Positions 51,301 through 58,499 of a DNA stretch of 64,000 nt are shown in pieces. Position numbers and translations under genes: made by a program. This stretch comes from Sphingobium sp. (GTDB lineage Bacteria; Pseudomonadota; Alphaproteobacteria; Sphingomonadales; Sphingomonadaceae). The notes below the pieces were generated by a model. It was not told the DNA's origin. It searched no databases and saw only the letters and a program-made list of their open reading frames with translations. Each line of letters begins with the position of its first letter. Position 1 is the first letter of the stretch. Location of the stretch: positions 124,001-188,000 of the forward strand of contig JAHFPV010000005.1 in the NCBI GenBank assembly GCA_023266575.1, in the 5' to 3' direction.

Positions 51301-51843
51301 GACCGGATCGAGCCGACGGCAGATTTCGATGTAGAGCCGGTCGGGGAACAGCGTTTCCAGCCGTTCCACATAGGACAGCGCTGCATCGGGCTGATCCTCG
51401 GCAAACAACCGCGCCAGTGCGCCTTCACCCCCAGCCGTCAGGGCGATCAACCCGTCTGTGTGCCCTTCCAGCACATCCAGTCCGACATGGGGTACTTCCT
51501 CCAGCGGCCGGTCCAGATGTGCCATCGACACCAAAGCGCACAGATTGTCATAGCCCGTTTCATCCTGCGCATAGAGCGCCAGCCAGTCATGCACCGGGGC
51601 CGCGTTGGCCGGACGACCCGGCCGCAATATGCCCAGCATCGCACCGATCAGCGGCTGCACACCCTCGCTCTTGCAGGCATCGGAGAAAGCCATCGAGCCG
51701 TAGAGACCATTGCGGTCCGTGATAGCAGCGGCGGGAAAGCCCAGCGCCTTGGCCTGCTTGGCGATCTTCTTGGGATCGATCGCCCCTTCCAGCATGGTGT
51801 AGGACGAGAAGATGCGGAGCGGAACGAAAGCGGCGTGGGGCAT
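48310..51843 (-). CDS. dnaE: DNA polymerase III alpha subunit
   Basis: The replicative polymerase. It is 1177 residues long. The PHP domain opens it (VPLRIFSSYTMLEGAIDPKK, AITDRNGLYGSMAFSDACK). The polymerase core has GPGRGSGAGSVVAWAL and the catalytic PDFDIDFCETRRGEVIRYV, and FVYQEQVMQAAQILAGYSLG, FNKSHAAAYALLAYQTAWLK follow. The C-terminus contains an OB-fold region (GVMAAMVEDVRWRETKRG). The length and PHP domain fit DnaE1 rather than error-prone DnaE2. ATG at 51843 begins the family N-terminus; the open frame upstream overlaps lolD and is not real. lolD and lolC lie upstream in the same direction. Confidence 0.96.
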   Translation of the reverse strand: MPHAAFVPLRIFSSYTMLEGAIDPKKIAKQAKALGFPAAAITDRNGLYGSMAFSDACKSEGVQPLIGAMLGILRPGRPANAAPVHDWLALYAQDETGYDNLCALVSMAHLDRPLEEVPHVGLDVLEGHTDGLIALTAGGEGALARLFAEDQPDAALSYVERLETLFPDRLYIEICRRLDPVEGKAEPELLELAYARNLPLVATNPTCFTEPHFHAAHDVMLCIADSAYVDMPDRRTSSPDAWMKPAAEMRRLFDDLPEALANTLVVAQRCAVAAPKRKPILPSLAGDIEGEARMLRDLASAGLDARLAKLGIIDEAARQPYLDRLKFETDIIIQMGFPGYFLIVADFIKWAKDHDIPVGPGRGSGAGSVVAWALLITDLDPLQLGLLFERFLNPERVSMPDFDIDFCETRRGEVIRYVQQKYGVDHVAQIITFGKLKARAVLKDTGRVLQMSYGQVDRLAKLVPNHPTDPWTLERSLNGVAEFRAEYDNDAQVKRLIDYAMKLEGFPRHSSTHAAGVVIGDRPLQQLVPLYRDPRSDMPVTQFDMKYVEGAGLVKFDFLGLKTLSVLQKAVQLLAARGVTVDLETLAWDDPAVYDLLQRGDTVGVFQLESEGMRKTLAAVRPTNFGDIIALVSLYRPGPMDNIPMFGRRKNGQEEIEYPHILLKPILEETYGIFVYQEQVMQAAQILAGYSLGDADLLRRAMGKKVKAEMDAQRSRFVEGCAASDIKPAKANELFDLIDKFAGYGFNKSHAAAYALLAYQTAWLKAHYPAEFYAGSMAFDIHLTDKLTIFVDDMRRMGLTCLPPDINRSQADFSVEPIAHEGDDPRLGYAVRYALGGLKGVGEKAMDQLVAERDAGGPFKSLDDIADRIEPRLLNRRQLESLAASGAFDAIHADRAGVHAAAETILSVASSAAQARESGQGGLFGDVETPHADVRIPPHQAWSVADRMAQEKEAFGFYFSAHPVDRYRHLADARGAKSYGAICVEPLTGEARATGVMAAMVEDVRWRETKRGARYANATFSDSSGQFQASCFEEDACKAIEELARDGDCALLYVELDRLPGEETPRVTVRKIEPFKLIASASRMELVVDATDPAAVEALAALMAQSRGGRSELFLRTPAENGQAVRLFLGDDFLLGADQVDAMSVIPNLTIHRFERMEATQDGYRTRNRRAGMRLVG

Positions 51844-51916
51844 GGGGCATACTATCCAGAAGGCGTGATTCGTGACCAGCCCTGCTGGAGAAAAGTCTGT
51901 GGGTAAGATTGGAGGG

Positions 51917-52588
51917 CTATTCCAAAACGCCCTCATGCAGCCGGACCACCCGGTCCATCTTGGCCGCAAGCCGTTCATTATGGGTCGCGACCAGTGCGGC
52001 CGATCCTTCTTCGCGGACCAGCCGCAAAAATTCGGCCAGCACGATGTCGGCGGTGCGCTCGTCCAGATTGCCTGTCGGTTCGTCCGCCAGCACCAAAGCG
52101 GGCCGGTTGGCAAGGGCGCGGGCGACGGCGACGCGCTGTTGTTCGCCGCCCGACAACTGGCTGGGGCGGTGGTCGAGCCGATGGCCAAGGCCCAGCGATG
52201 TCAGCAGCGATTCCGCGCGGGTGCGCGCGACCGCCATGTCGGTGTCGCGGATCACCTGCGGCAGGATGACATTTTCGGTCGCGTTGAAATCGGGCAGCAG
52301 ATGGTGGAACTGATAGACGAAGCCCATGGCATCGCGACGCAAGCGGGTGCGCCCGTCATTATCGAGCTTCGCGGCCTCCTCGCCATCGATGCGGATCGAC
52401 CCGTCAAAGCCTCCCTCCAACAGGCCAACCGCCTGAAGCAGCGTCGATTTTCCGGACCCCGATGGCCCCAGCAGCGCAACGATCTCGCCCTGACCCACGA
52501 TCAGGTCGACGCCGCGCAGGACGTGGATCGTCTCGCCGCCCTGAGTGAAGCTGCGGGTTAGGCCCGTGACCTTTAGAATATCATTCAT
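51917..52588 (-). CDS. lolD: Lipoprotein-releasing ABC transporter ATPase
   Basis: The ATPase that powers release of lipoproteins from the inner membrane. It is 223 residues long. Walker A is [11 protein letters not shown], the signature is [15 protein letters not shown], and Walker B is [33 protein letters not shown] is the LolD-type Q loop. Its start overlaps the end of the permease gene by eight bases, and it lies between the permease and dnaE, a normal sphingomonad order. MacB-type ATPases are similar, but the permease is of the Lol type. Confidence 0.93.
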   Translation of the reverse strand: MNDILKVTGLTRSFTQGGETIHVLRGVDLIVGQGEIVALLGPSGSGKSTLLQAVGLLEGGFDGSIRIDGEEAAKLDNDGRTRLRRDAMGFVYQFHHLLPDFNATENVILPQVIRDTDMAVARTRAESLLTSLGLGHRLDHRPSQLSGGEQQRVAVARALANRPALVLADEPTGNLDERTADIVLAEFLRLVREEGSAALVATHNERLAAKMDRVVRLHEGVLE

Positions 52589-53831
52589 AGCGGAGAACCT
52601 GCACCGGATCGGTATTGGCGGCCTTGAAGGCCGGATAGAGGGTGGCCAGGAAGCTGAACAGCAGCGCCATGATGCAGATGGTGGCGATCTCCACCGGATC
52701 GGCCTGGGATGGCAGTTCGGTCAGGAAACGGATCGAGGGGTCCCACAGATTTTGCCCTGTGACGAACTGGATCGCGTTGACCACATTCTGACGGAAGAAG
52801 AGGAAGGTGAAGCCGAGGATCAGCCCCGCGACCATGCCCAGCGTGCCGATCGTGACGCCCACGGTCATGAAAATCCGCACGAGGCCCGCGCGGCTGGCCC
52901 CCATCGTCCGCAGGATCGCGATGTCGCGCGTCTTTGCGCGCACCAGCATGATGAGCGAGGAGAGGATGTTGAACACCGCGACCAGCACGATGATCGACAG
53001 CACAACGAACATCGCCACCCGCTCGACGGCCAGCGCTTCGAACAGGGAGGCGTTCATCTGTCGCCAGTCGGTGATGACGGCGCGGCCTGCGACCTTGCCT
53101 GCCAGCGGCTCCAATATCTGGCCGACCTTGTCCGCATTGACCGTCTCGACCTCGATCATGCCGACGACATCGCCGAGCAGGAGCAGGGTCTGGGCGTCCT
53201 CCATCGGCATGACGACGAAGGCTTTATCATAATCATAGATGCCGACCTCGAAAATGGCGGCGACCTGATAGGCGACCTGACGCGGCACCGTGCCGAAGGG
53301 GGTGGAGCGGCCTGCGGGATTGATGACGGTCAGGCTGTCGCCCAACTGGATACCCATATTTTCGGCCAGGCGTGATCCGATGCCGATCTTGCCGCTATTG
53401 GCGGTCAGATTGTCCAGACTGCCGGCGATCACCTTGCCCTTGAGCGTCTTGTTGGTGCGGATGTCGGGCACGGTCATGCCGCGCACCAGCACGGCTTCGG
53501 CCCGGCCGTTGAAGGTGGCGAGCAAGGGTTGTTCGATCATCGGCGTCGCGCTGGTGACACCCGGCGTTGCTTTGGCCTCTGCCAGAACCGATTTCCAGTC
53601 GGGCAGGCGACCGCCATAGCCCTGGACCACGGCATGGCCGTTGAGGCCGACAATCTTGTCGAACAGTTCGGCGCGAAAGCCGTTCATGACGCTCATGACG
53701 ATGATGAGCGCAGCGACACCCAGCATGACGGCGGCCAAGCTGATCCCGGCGACGAGGAAGATGAAACCCTCCCCCTTGCCCGGCAACAGGTAGCGTTTGG
53801 CGATCATGCGTTCGTAGCGGGATAGAATCAT
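52581..53831 (-). CDS. lolC: Lipoprotein-releasing ABC transporter permease (LolC/E family)
   Basis: The membrane subunit of the Lol complex. It is 416 residues long. One helix lies near the N-terminus ([20 protein letters not shown]) and three lie in the C-terminal third ([55 protein letters not shown]). A large periplasmic domain lies between. [13 protein letters not shown] and [27 protein letters not shown] (split) are family motifs. A single permease gene rather than a lolC/lolE pair suggests the homodimeric LolF arrangement known outside gammaproteobacteria. Confidence 0.9.
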   Translation of the reverse strand: MILSRYERMIAKRYLLPGKGEGFIFLVAGISLAAVMLGVAALIIVMSVMNGFRAELFDKIVGLNGHAVVQGYGGRLPDWKSVLAEAKATPGVTSATPMIEQPLLATFNGRAEAVLVRGMTVPDIRTNKTLKGKVIAGSLDNLTANSGKIGIGSRLAENMGIQLGDSLTVINPAGRSTPFGTVPRQVAYQVAAIFEVGIYDYDKAFVVMPMEDAQTLLLLGDVVGMIEVETVNADKVGQILEPLAGKVAGRAVITDWRQMNASLFEALAVERVAMFVVLSIIVLVAVFNILSSLIMLVRAKTRDIAILRTMGASRAGLVRIFMTVGVTIGTLGMVAGLILGFTFLFFRQNVVNAIQFVTGQNLWDPSIRFLTELPSQADPVEIATICIMALLFSFLATLYPAFKAANTDPVQVLRYE

Positions 53832-54147
53832 GTGGCGCGGGCGGCCTTTGTGAAGGGACAGGCTGATCGTCTAGGCATAGCGTCCTTGAACGGCAAGCAT
53901 TGCCAGATTGTTGCATCGTGGCCACAGGCACCGGCGCAAAATCACACGCACCTGATTTTGCCCGTGACTCCGCCCCGCAGCGGTCATAGCAAGACACTCG
54001 AAGCACAGGTAAAAGGCCGTGGTTCAGGGATACTGCATCCCGCTTCGAGCTTAGGGGGCTGAGAAGCGGTTGAGGCAGGCCAAGGGGGAGACGAGCAATC
54101 GTCCATTAAGCGCCCGGATCGTAAAAGCACGATCCGGGCGCTTTTTT
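53832..54147 (+). other. Gene-free region ending in an orphan intrinsic terminator; possible small RNA
   Basis: From the lolC start codon to 54147 no credible protein gene is seen; the longest plus-strand frame, 53832-54062, has no family features. The region holds local hairpins such as GGGAT-ACTGC-ATCCC near 54030 and ends in a strong rightward terminator, although no plus-strand gene precedes it. A small RNA of up to about 250 bases is the simplest reading. I could not match it to 6S RNA, SRP RNA, tmRNA or RNase P. The rest of the gap (54148-54351) carries the hsp20 promoter and leader. Confidence 0.4.
54108..54147 (+). terminator. Strong intrinsic terminator with no upstream gene
   Basis: A perfect 15-bp stem (AAGCGCCCGGATCGT at 54108-54122 with its complement at 54129-54143), loop AAAAGC, and a T-run to 54147. 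The T-run exists only for plus-strand transcription. The nearest plus-strand gene upstream is 5.8 kb away beyond oppositely oriented genes. Confidence 0.9.
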
Positions 54148-54232
54148 GTCTGCACTTTTTATCGCACCCTGGCGATAGGACAAACTGTCCACCCTTGTCC
54201 CTCCTTGCCGAGTTGGACACGCATAAAATCCT

Positions 54233-54260
54233 CTTGAAACCCCAAAAGCCCGAACCATAT
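54233..54260 (+). promoter_or_regulatory. RpoH (sigma-32) type promoter of hsp20
   Basis: CTTGAAA (54233-54239) and CCATAT (54255-54260) are 15 bp apart, matching the heat-shock sigma factor consensus CTTGAAA / CCCCATNT. The predicted transcription start is near 54267, about 85 bases before the hsp20 start. Confidence 0.75.
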
Positions 54261-54266
54261 CAAGCG

Positions 54267-54357
54267 CGTCCGGCCGCCATATGGGGCTGGACGCAGTATT
54301 GCCGGACGCCGGTTTCGGGTTCGGCTGGTTCATTTTGCTCTTTGGGAGATTATGACG
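54267..54357 (+). ncRNA. ROSE-like RNA thermometer in the hsp20 5' leader
   Basis: The leader holds two hairpins: one around GCGTCC...GGACGC (about 54264-54292) and one around GCCGG...TCGGC (about 54301-54325). A final short stem lies where TTTTGCTC, followed by TTTG, pairs with GGGAG, the ribosome binding site. The TTGCTC/GGGAG pairing is the hallmark of ROSE elements, which melt at heat shock and expose the site. It precedes an hsp20 gene, the typical ROSE target in alphaproteobacteria. Confidence 0.75.
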
Positions 54358-54825
54358 ATGCGTAACTTTGACCTGACCCCCTATCGCCGCTCGACCGTTG
54401 GGTTCGATCGCTTGTTCGACCTGATCGAAAACAACGCACGCTTGAGCCAGGGCGACAATTATCCGCCCTTCAACATCGAACGGCTCTCGGAAGATCGCTA
54501 TCGCGTGACGCTGGCCGTGGCAGGCTTCCGTCCTGACGAGATCGACATCACGGCGCAGCAGAATCTGCTCCAGGTGATCGGTCGCAAGGATGAAGGGTCG
54601 CCAGCCGACCGGTCCAAATATCTGCATGTCGGCATCGCCAACCGCAGCTTCGAGCGGCGGTTCGAGTTGGCCGATTTCGTGCGGGTGGAAAAGGCGGACC
54701 TGGCCGATGGGCTGCTGGTGATCGACCTGCTGCGCGAAGTTCCTGAAGCGATGAAGCCCAAGAAGATCGCCATCAATGGCGGTCAGCTTGTGGAAATCAC
54801 CGCAAAGGATCGCGACGCGGCCTGA
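54352..54825 (+). CDS. Small heat shock protein, Hsp20 family
   Basis: An ATP-independent holdase that binds unfolding proteins under heat. It is about 157 residues long. The N-terminus MRNFDLTPYRRSTVGFDRLFDL is typical of the IbpA-like group. The alpha-crystallin domain is at about residues 40-135 (NIERLSEDRYRVTLAVAGFR, ERRFELADFVRVEKADLADG, LLVIDLLREVP). ATG 54352 lies only three bases from GGGAG, so ATG 54358 (nine bases) may be the real start. Expression is set by the RpoH-type promoter and the ROSE-like leader. A terminator follows immediately. Confidence 0.93.
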   Translation: MTMRNFDLTPYRRSTVGFDRLFDLIENNARLSQGDNYPPFNIERLSEDRYRVTLAVAGFRPDEIDITAQQNLLQVIGRKDEGSPADRSKYLHVGIANRSFERRFELADFVRVEKADLADGLLVIDLLREVPEAMKPKKIAINGGQLVEITAKDRDAA

Positions 54826-54836
54826 TAGGCAAGTCG

Positions 54837-54868
54837 GGGCGCAGCCTGCCAAAGGCTGCGCCCTTTTT
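54837..54868 (+). terminator. Intrinsic terminator after hsp20
   Basis: GGGCGCAGCC (54837-54846) pairs with GGCTGCGCCC (54854-54863) and is followed by TTTTT. It overlaps the stop codon of the convergent kup gene by two bases. Confidence 0.92.
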
Positions 54869-56798
54869 ATATCTCGACCTGGCTGCCCAGTTCGACCACG
54901 CGGTTTGTAGGCAGGCGGAAAAATTCCATCGCGCTTTCCGCGTTTCGCAGCATCCAGGCAAAGATTTTTTCCCGCCATAGCGGCATACCCGGCTTTGCCG
55001 AGGGCAGCAGCGTCTGGCGCGCCAGGAAGAAGCTGGTATCCATCATCTTGAACGCCTGACCACAGCCCGCGACATTTTTGAGCGCGGCGGGAACGTCCGG
55101 TTCCTGCATGAAGCCAAATTGCAGCACCATGCGGAAGAAGCCCCGGCCCAGATCCTCCAGCTTGCAGCGCCCGTCATCCTCGACCACCGGTACGTCGCGG
55201 ATCTTGACGGTCAGCAGGATCACCCGCTCGTGCAGCACTTTGTTATGTTTCAGGTTGTGGAGCAGCGCGTGCGGGACGCCATCGGGCGTTGACGTCATGA
55301 ACACCGCCGTACCGGGAACACGCACCGCGCTATTGGCGGCGGAGGCGACGAATACCGGGATCGGCATCGCTGCTTCGCGCAGGCGATCCTGCACCAAGCG
55401 GCGACCGCGCGACCAGGTGGTGAGCAAGGTGAAGATGACGAAGCCGATCAGCAGCGGGAACCAGCCGCCGTCCGGCACCTTGGTCAGGTTCGCAGCGAGA
55501 TAGGCACCATCGACCAGATAGAATATCCCCAGCACCGGCGCGGCATAATACCATTTCCATTTCCACAGGCGATACAGGACCACCGTCAGCAGCACATTGT
55601 CGATGAACATAGCGCCGGTGACCGCGATGCCATAGGCGGCGGTGAGGTTGGACGATGTCCTGAAGGTCAGCACCAGCAGAATGACCATGACCATCAGACC
55701 CCAGTTGATCAGGGGAATGTAAATCTGGCCTGCGGTCGCGGCGCTGGTATGGGCGATGCGCAGGCGGGGCATGAAGCCCAACTGGATCGCCTGCTGCGTA
55801 ACCGAGAAAGCGCCGGAGATGACCGCTTGTGATGCAATGATCGCGGCCATGGTGGCCAGCATGATCAGCGGCAATTGCCCCCATTGCGGCGCGAGATTGT
55901 AGAAGGGGCTATGGAGCGCAGCAGCCCCTTCCCGAAACAGTAGTGCGCCCTGCCCCATATAGTTGAGCATCAGCGCGGGCAGGACGAAGGCCAGCCAAGA
56001 GACCCGGATCGGGTTGCGGCCGAAATGGCCCATATCGGCGTAGAGCGCTTCCGCCCCGGTGACCGCCAGCACGACCGACCCCAGCGCCAGAAAGGCGGGC
56101 AAGGGGTCGGTGACGAAGAACATCACGGCCCAATAAGGGTTGAAGGCGAAGAGGATGCCTGGCGTCTTGACGATGGAAAGGATGCCAAGACCCGCAATCG
56201 TGACGAAATAGAGCAGCATGATCGGGCCGAACAGGGTCGCGACCTTGTTGGTGCCCAGCCCCTGTATCCAGAACAGGCCGAGCAGGATGACGATGACCAC
56301 GGGCAGGATCGCGGGCGCAAGGGCGGGGTTATAGACCGCAAGCCCCTCCACCGCCGACAGCACCGACACGGCTGGCGTAATCATCGAGTCGCCGTAGAAA
56401 AGCGCGGTGGCGAACACGCCCAGCAGCACGATGCCGCGCGACCAGCGCTGTGTCTTGGTCTGGCCGTTGATCAGCGCCAGCAGAGCGAGGCTACCGCCTT
56501 CGCCCTTATTATCGGCGCGCATGATGATGCTGACATATTTCAGCGTCACCACCAGCATCATCGACCAGAACATCAGGCTGATGACGCCCAAAATATGGTC
56601 GGGATCCAGGGTGAGCGGGTGATGCCCGGCAAAGGTTTCGCGGAAGGCGTAGAGCGGGCTGGTGCCGATGTCACCGAACACGATGCCGATCGCACCGACG
56701 ACCAGCTTGATCGTCGCCTTCTGCCGGGAATGGCCATGGCCGCCATCATGATCGTCCTGAGCGGACGCCGGTGCGGTGTTGGGAAGGAGATCAGCCAC
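54867..56798 (-). CDS. kup: Low-affinity potassium transporter Kup
   Basis: A proton-coupled K+ uptake protein of the inner membrane. It is 643 residues long with about 12 hydrophobic helices in the first 460 residues and a hydrophilic C-terminal domain. The N-terminus after a histidine-rich stretch ([20 protein letters not shown]) reads [17 protein letters not shown], the KUP signature. [34 protein letters not shown] and [16 protein letters not shown] are also conserved. No K+ genes adjoin. It is convergent with hsp20 and shares its terminator region. Confidence 0.95.
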   Translation of the reverse strand: MADLLPNTAPASAQDDHDGGHGHSRQKATIKLVVGAIGIVFGDIGTSPLYAFRETFAGHHPLTLDPDHILGVISLMFWSMMLVVTLKYVSIIMRADNKGEGGSLALLALINGQTKTQRWSRGIVLLGVFATALFYGDSMITPAVSVLSAVEGLAVYNPALAPAILPVVIVILLGLFWIQGLGTNKVATLFGPIMLLYFVTIAGLGILSIVKTPGILFAFNPYWAVMFFVTDPLPAFLALGSVVLAVTGAEALYADMGHFGRNPIRVSWLAFVLPALMLNYMGQGALLFREGAAALHSPFYNLAPQWGQLPLIMLATMAAIIASQAVISGAFSVTQQAIQLGFMPRLRIAHTSAATAGQIYIPLINWGLMVMVILLVLTFRTSSNLTAAYGIAVTGAMFIDNVLLTVVLYRLWKWKWYYAAPVLGIFYLVDGAYLAANLTKVPDGGWFPLLIGFVIFTLLTTWSRGRRLVQDRLREAAMPIPVFVASAANSAVRVPGTAVFMTSTPDGVPHALLHNLKHNKVLHERVILLTVKIRDVPVVEDDGRCKLEDLGRGFFRMVLQFGFMQEPDVPAALKNVAGCGQAFKMMDTSFFLARQTLLPSAKPGMPLWREKIFAWMLRNAESAMEFFRLPTNRVVELGSQVEI

Positions 56799-56929
56799 GA
56801 AGGAAAAGCCGAATAATCATGCTCTGTTCGACACCCGTTGAAAGGCGATCACGGAACATCCCGCCACCCCCGCAAGCCGCCGCGCCCTATCACGGCTCCC
56901 ATGACCACGCAATGCGGCCTTACGGCTGG

Positions 56930-57571
56930 TCATGGACGGGTAGGACCGCCTGCCGCCAGCAGCGAATCGATACGCGCGATATTGGCTTCCAGTTCCGTCC
57001 TGATCGCACTGCCCTGCGGCGTCGCGGCGGCAAGGGGTGCCCAAAGGTCACGCGCGGCCTGCAACTGGCCATTGCGGGCAAGGGCAAGGCCGTAAAAATA
57101 GCGGGGCGCGGGTCCATCGGGATCAAGGGTGAGTGCGCGACGATAGGCAAAATCGGCGCCGGGCGACACGACACCATCGGCATGGGAGACCAGCGCATTG
57201 CCAAGGCCAAGCCAGAGATTGGCGTCGTCGGGCGTCTGGCGCAGGCCCGCCAGCAGAATATTGGCCGATTCCTTGGTTTTGCCCTGCCGCCCCAAGCCGT
57301 CGGACATGACCAGCCACTGGCCAGCCGGGCCATAGCGTTCGGCAAGGCCGCGCCGTTGTTCGGCCAGCTTCTCGTCGAAAGGTTCTTCGACCTGCTTGAT
57401 GGAACGCGGCGCGCCAGCCAGGCCGGGATTGCCCTGCCAGGCATAGCCCGCAAGACCGAGCAGCAGCGCTGCGGCGCTGATTTCGCGCGCCGATCGAGGG
57501 ATGCGGCCGATGAGCAGCATGGCGAGGAAGGCCAGGGCAGCGAGGCCGAAGGCGAGCAACCAGCCGGTCAT
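56930..57571 (-). CDS. ccmI: Cytochrome c maturation protein CcmI-like (TPR)
   Basis: Probably the apocytochrome c chaperone part of the heme ligation complex. It is 213 residues long. Two N-terminal transmembrane helices (MTGWLLAFGLAALAFLAMLL and EISAAALLLGLAGYAW) flank a short cytoplasmic loop. A periplasmic TPR region follows (LLAGLRQTPDDANLWLGLGN, YRRALTLDPDGPAPRYFYGL). It is shorter than classical CcmI, as often in sphingomonads. The ATG overlaps the ccmH stop (ATGA). It is the last gene of the ccm operon. An alternative name is cycH. Confidence 0.85.
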   Translation of the reverse strand: MTGWLLAFGLAALAFLAMLLIGRIPRSAREISAAALLLGLAGYAWQGNPGLAGAPRSIKQVEEPFDEKLAEQRRGLAERYGPAGQWLVMSDGLGRQGKTKESANILLAGLRQTPDDANLWLGLGNALVSHADGVVSPGADFAYRRALTLDPDGPAPRYFYGLALARNGQLQAARDLWAPLAAATPQGSAIRTELEANIARIDSLLAAGGPTRP

Positions 57572-57975
57572 GATCGTGCCTTTCGCTTGATTCGGCTACG
57601 CAGGAGCAGGACGCCCAGCCCCAGCAGCACCAGCGGCGCGGCCCAGAGCGGCCAGAGGATCGGCGCGGCGGTGGGTTCATAGCTGACCCAGTCGCCATAG
57701 CGGGCGATGAGCCAGGCGCGGATCGCTTCTGGCTGTTCGCCCGCCATGATCCGTTCGCGGATTTGCGAGCGCATGTCGCCAGCCATGCTGGCGTTACTGT
57801 CGGCGATCGACTGGCTTTGACAGGTGAGGCAGCGGATGGTTTCCATCAGTGCCTTGGCCTTACGCTCCAGTGCCGGGTCGGCGAGCTGCTGGTCGGCATA
57901 GGGTGCGGGCGGGAGCGCGGTCTGGGCGGCCAGCGGGGTCGCTATCAGCGCGAAGAGGAGAAGGATCAGCTTCAT
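57568..57975 (-). CDS. ccmH: Cytochrome c maturation protein CcmH
   Basis: A membrane-anchored thiol protein that reduces apocytochrome c for heme attachment. It is 135 residues long. A signal sequence (MKLILLLFALIATPLAAQ) is followed by the redox motif RCLTCQSQSIADSNA, then RERIMAGEQPEAIRAWLIARYGDWV, and a C-terminal anchor (ILWPLWAAPLVLLGLGVLLL). All these are the CcmH/CycL family pattern. It overlaps its neighbours on both sides by four bases. Confidence 0.95.
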   Translation of the reverse strand: MKLILLLFALIATPLAAQTALPPAPYADQQLADPALERKAKALMETIRCLTCQSQSIADSNASMAGDMRSQIRERIMAGEQPEAIRAWLIARYGDWVSYEPTAAPILWPLWAAPLVLLGLGVLLLRSRIKRKARS

Positions 57976-58499
57976 TGTGCGGCCCTCAGCCGGTCGAGGA
58001 TCATCGGCACGTCATCGGCGCGGATTTCGCCGATATGCTGATAGGCGATCCGGCCCTTGCCATCGATGACGAAGGTTTCGGGGACACCAGACGAGCCGAG
58101 CGCGATCTGGACTTCGCTGCGGGCGTCGAGGCCGATGCGGGCATAGGGGTTGCCGTTGCGTTTCAGGAAGGCATCGACATCGGGCCGGGCGTCGCGGATG
58201 GCGATGGCGTCGATCTGGACACCGGCGGCCTTGAGCGCATCGAGCTGGGGCGCTTCGGCGGCGCAGGGGACGCACCAGCTGGCGAAGATGTTGAGCAGGC
58301 GCGGCTGGCCGGTGGCGAGTTGCGCGCTGGCGAGAGACGGGCGGTCGCTGGCGGCGGCGGGTAGCGTGAAGGCCGGGAGCGGCTGGCCGACGAGGCGTGA
58401 GTGGATGATGCGGTCGTCAGGCTGGAACAGGCCGCTCGCGAACAGGGCGATGAAACCCAGGAACAGGGCAAGCGGGAGCCAGATGAGCAACTTCCTCAT
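57972..58499 (-). CDS. dsbE: Thiol:disulfide interchange protein DsbE/CcmG
   Basis: A periplasmic thioredoxin-like protein that keeps the Ccm thiols reduced. It is 175 residues long. The single N-terminal anchor is LLIWLPLALFLGFIALFASG. The redox motif is FASWCVPCAAEAP, and SGVPETFVIDGKGRIAYQHIG (split) contains the cis-proline. ATG 58499 starts MRKLLIW and overlaps the ccmF stop; the longer open frame upstream is a shadow of ccmF. Also called ccmG. Confidence 0.94.
   Translation of the reverse strand: MRKLLIWLPLALFLGFIALFASGLFQPDDRIIHSRLVGQPLPAFTLPAAASDRPSLASAQLATGQPRLLNIFASWCVPCAAEAPQLDALKAAGVQIDAIAIRDARPDVDAFLKRNGNPYARIGLDARSEVQIALGSSGVPETFVIDGKGRIAYQHIGEIRADDVPMILDRLRAAQ

Noticed and set aside
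49594-51906. 770-codon plus-strand frame opposite dnaE
   Set aside because: Antisense shadow of a highly conserved polymerase gene.
51844-52188. N-terminal extension of dnaE across lolD
   Set aside because: DnaE proteins begin at the PHP domain (51843); the extension is the lolD gene in another frame.
53832-54062. 76-codon plus-strand frame between lolC and hsp20
   Set aside because: No ribosome binding site or family resemblance, and it ends before the structured part leading to the terminator.
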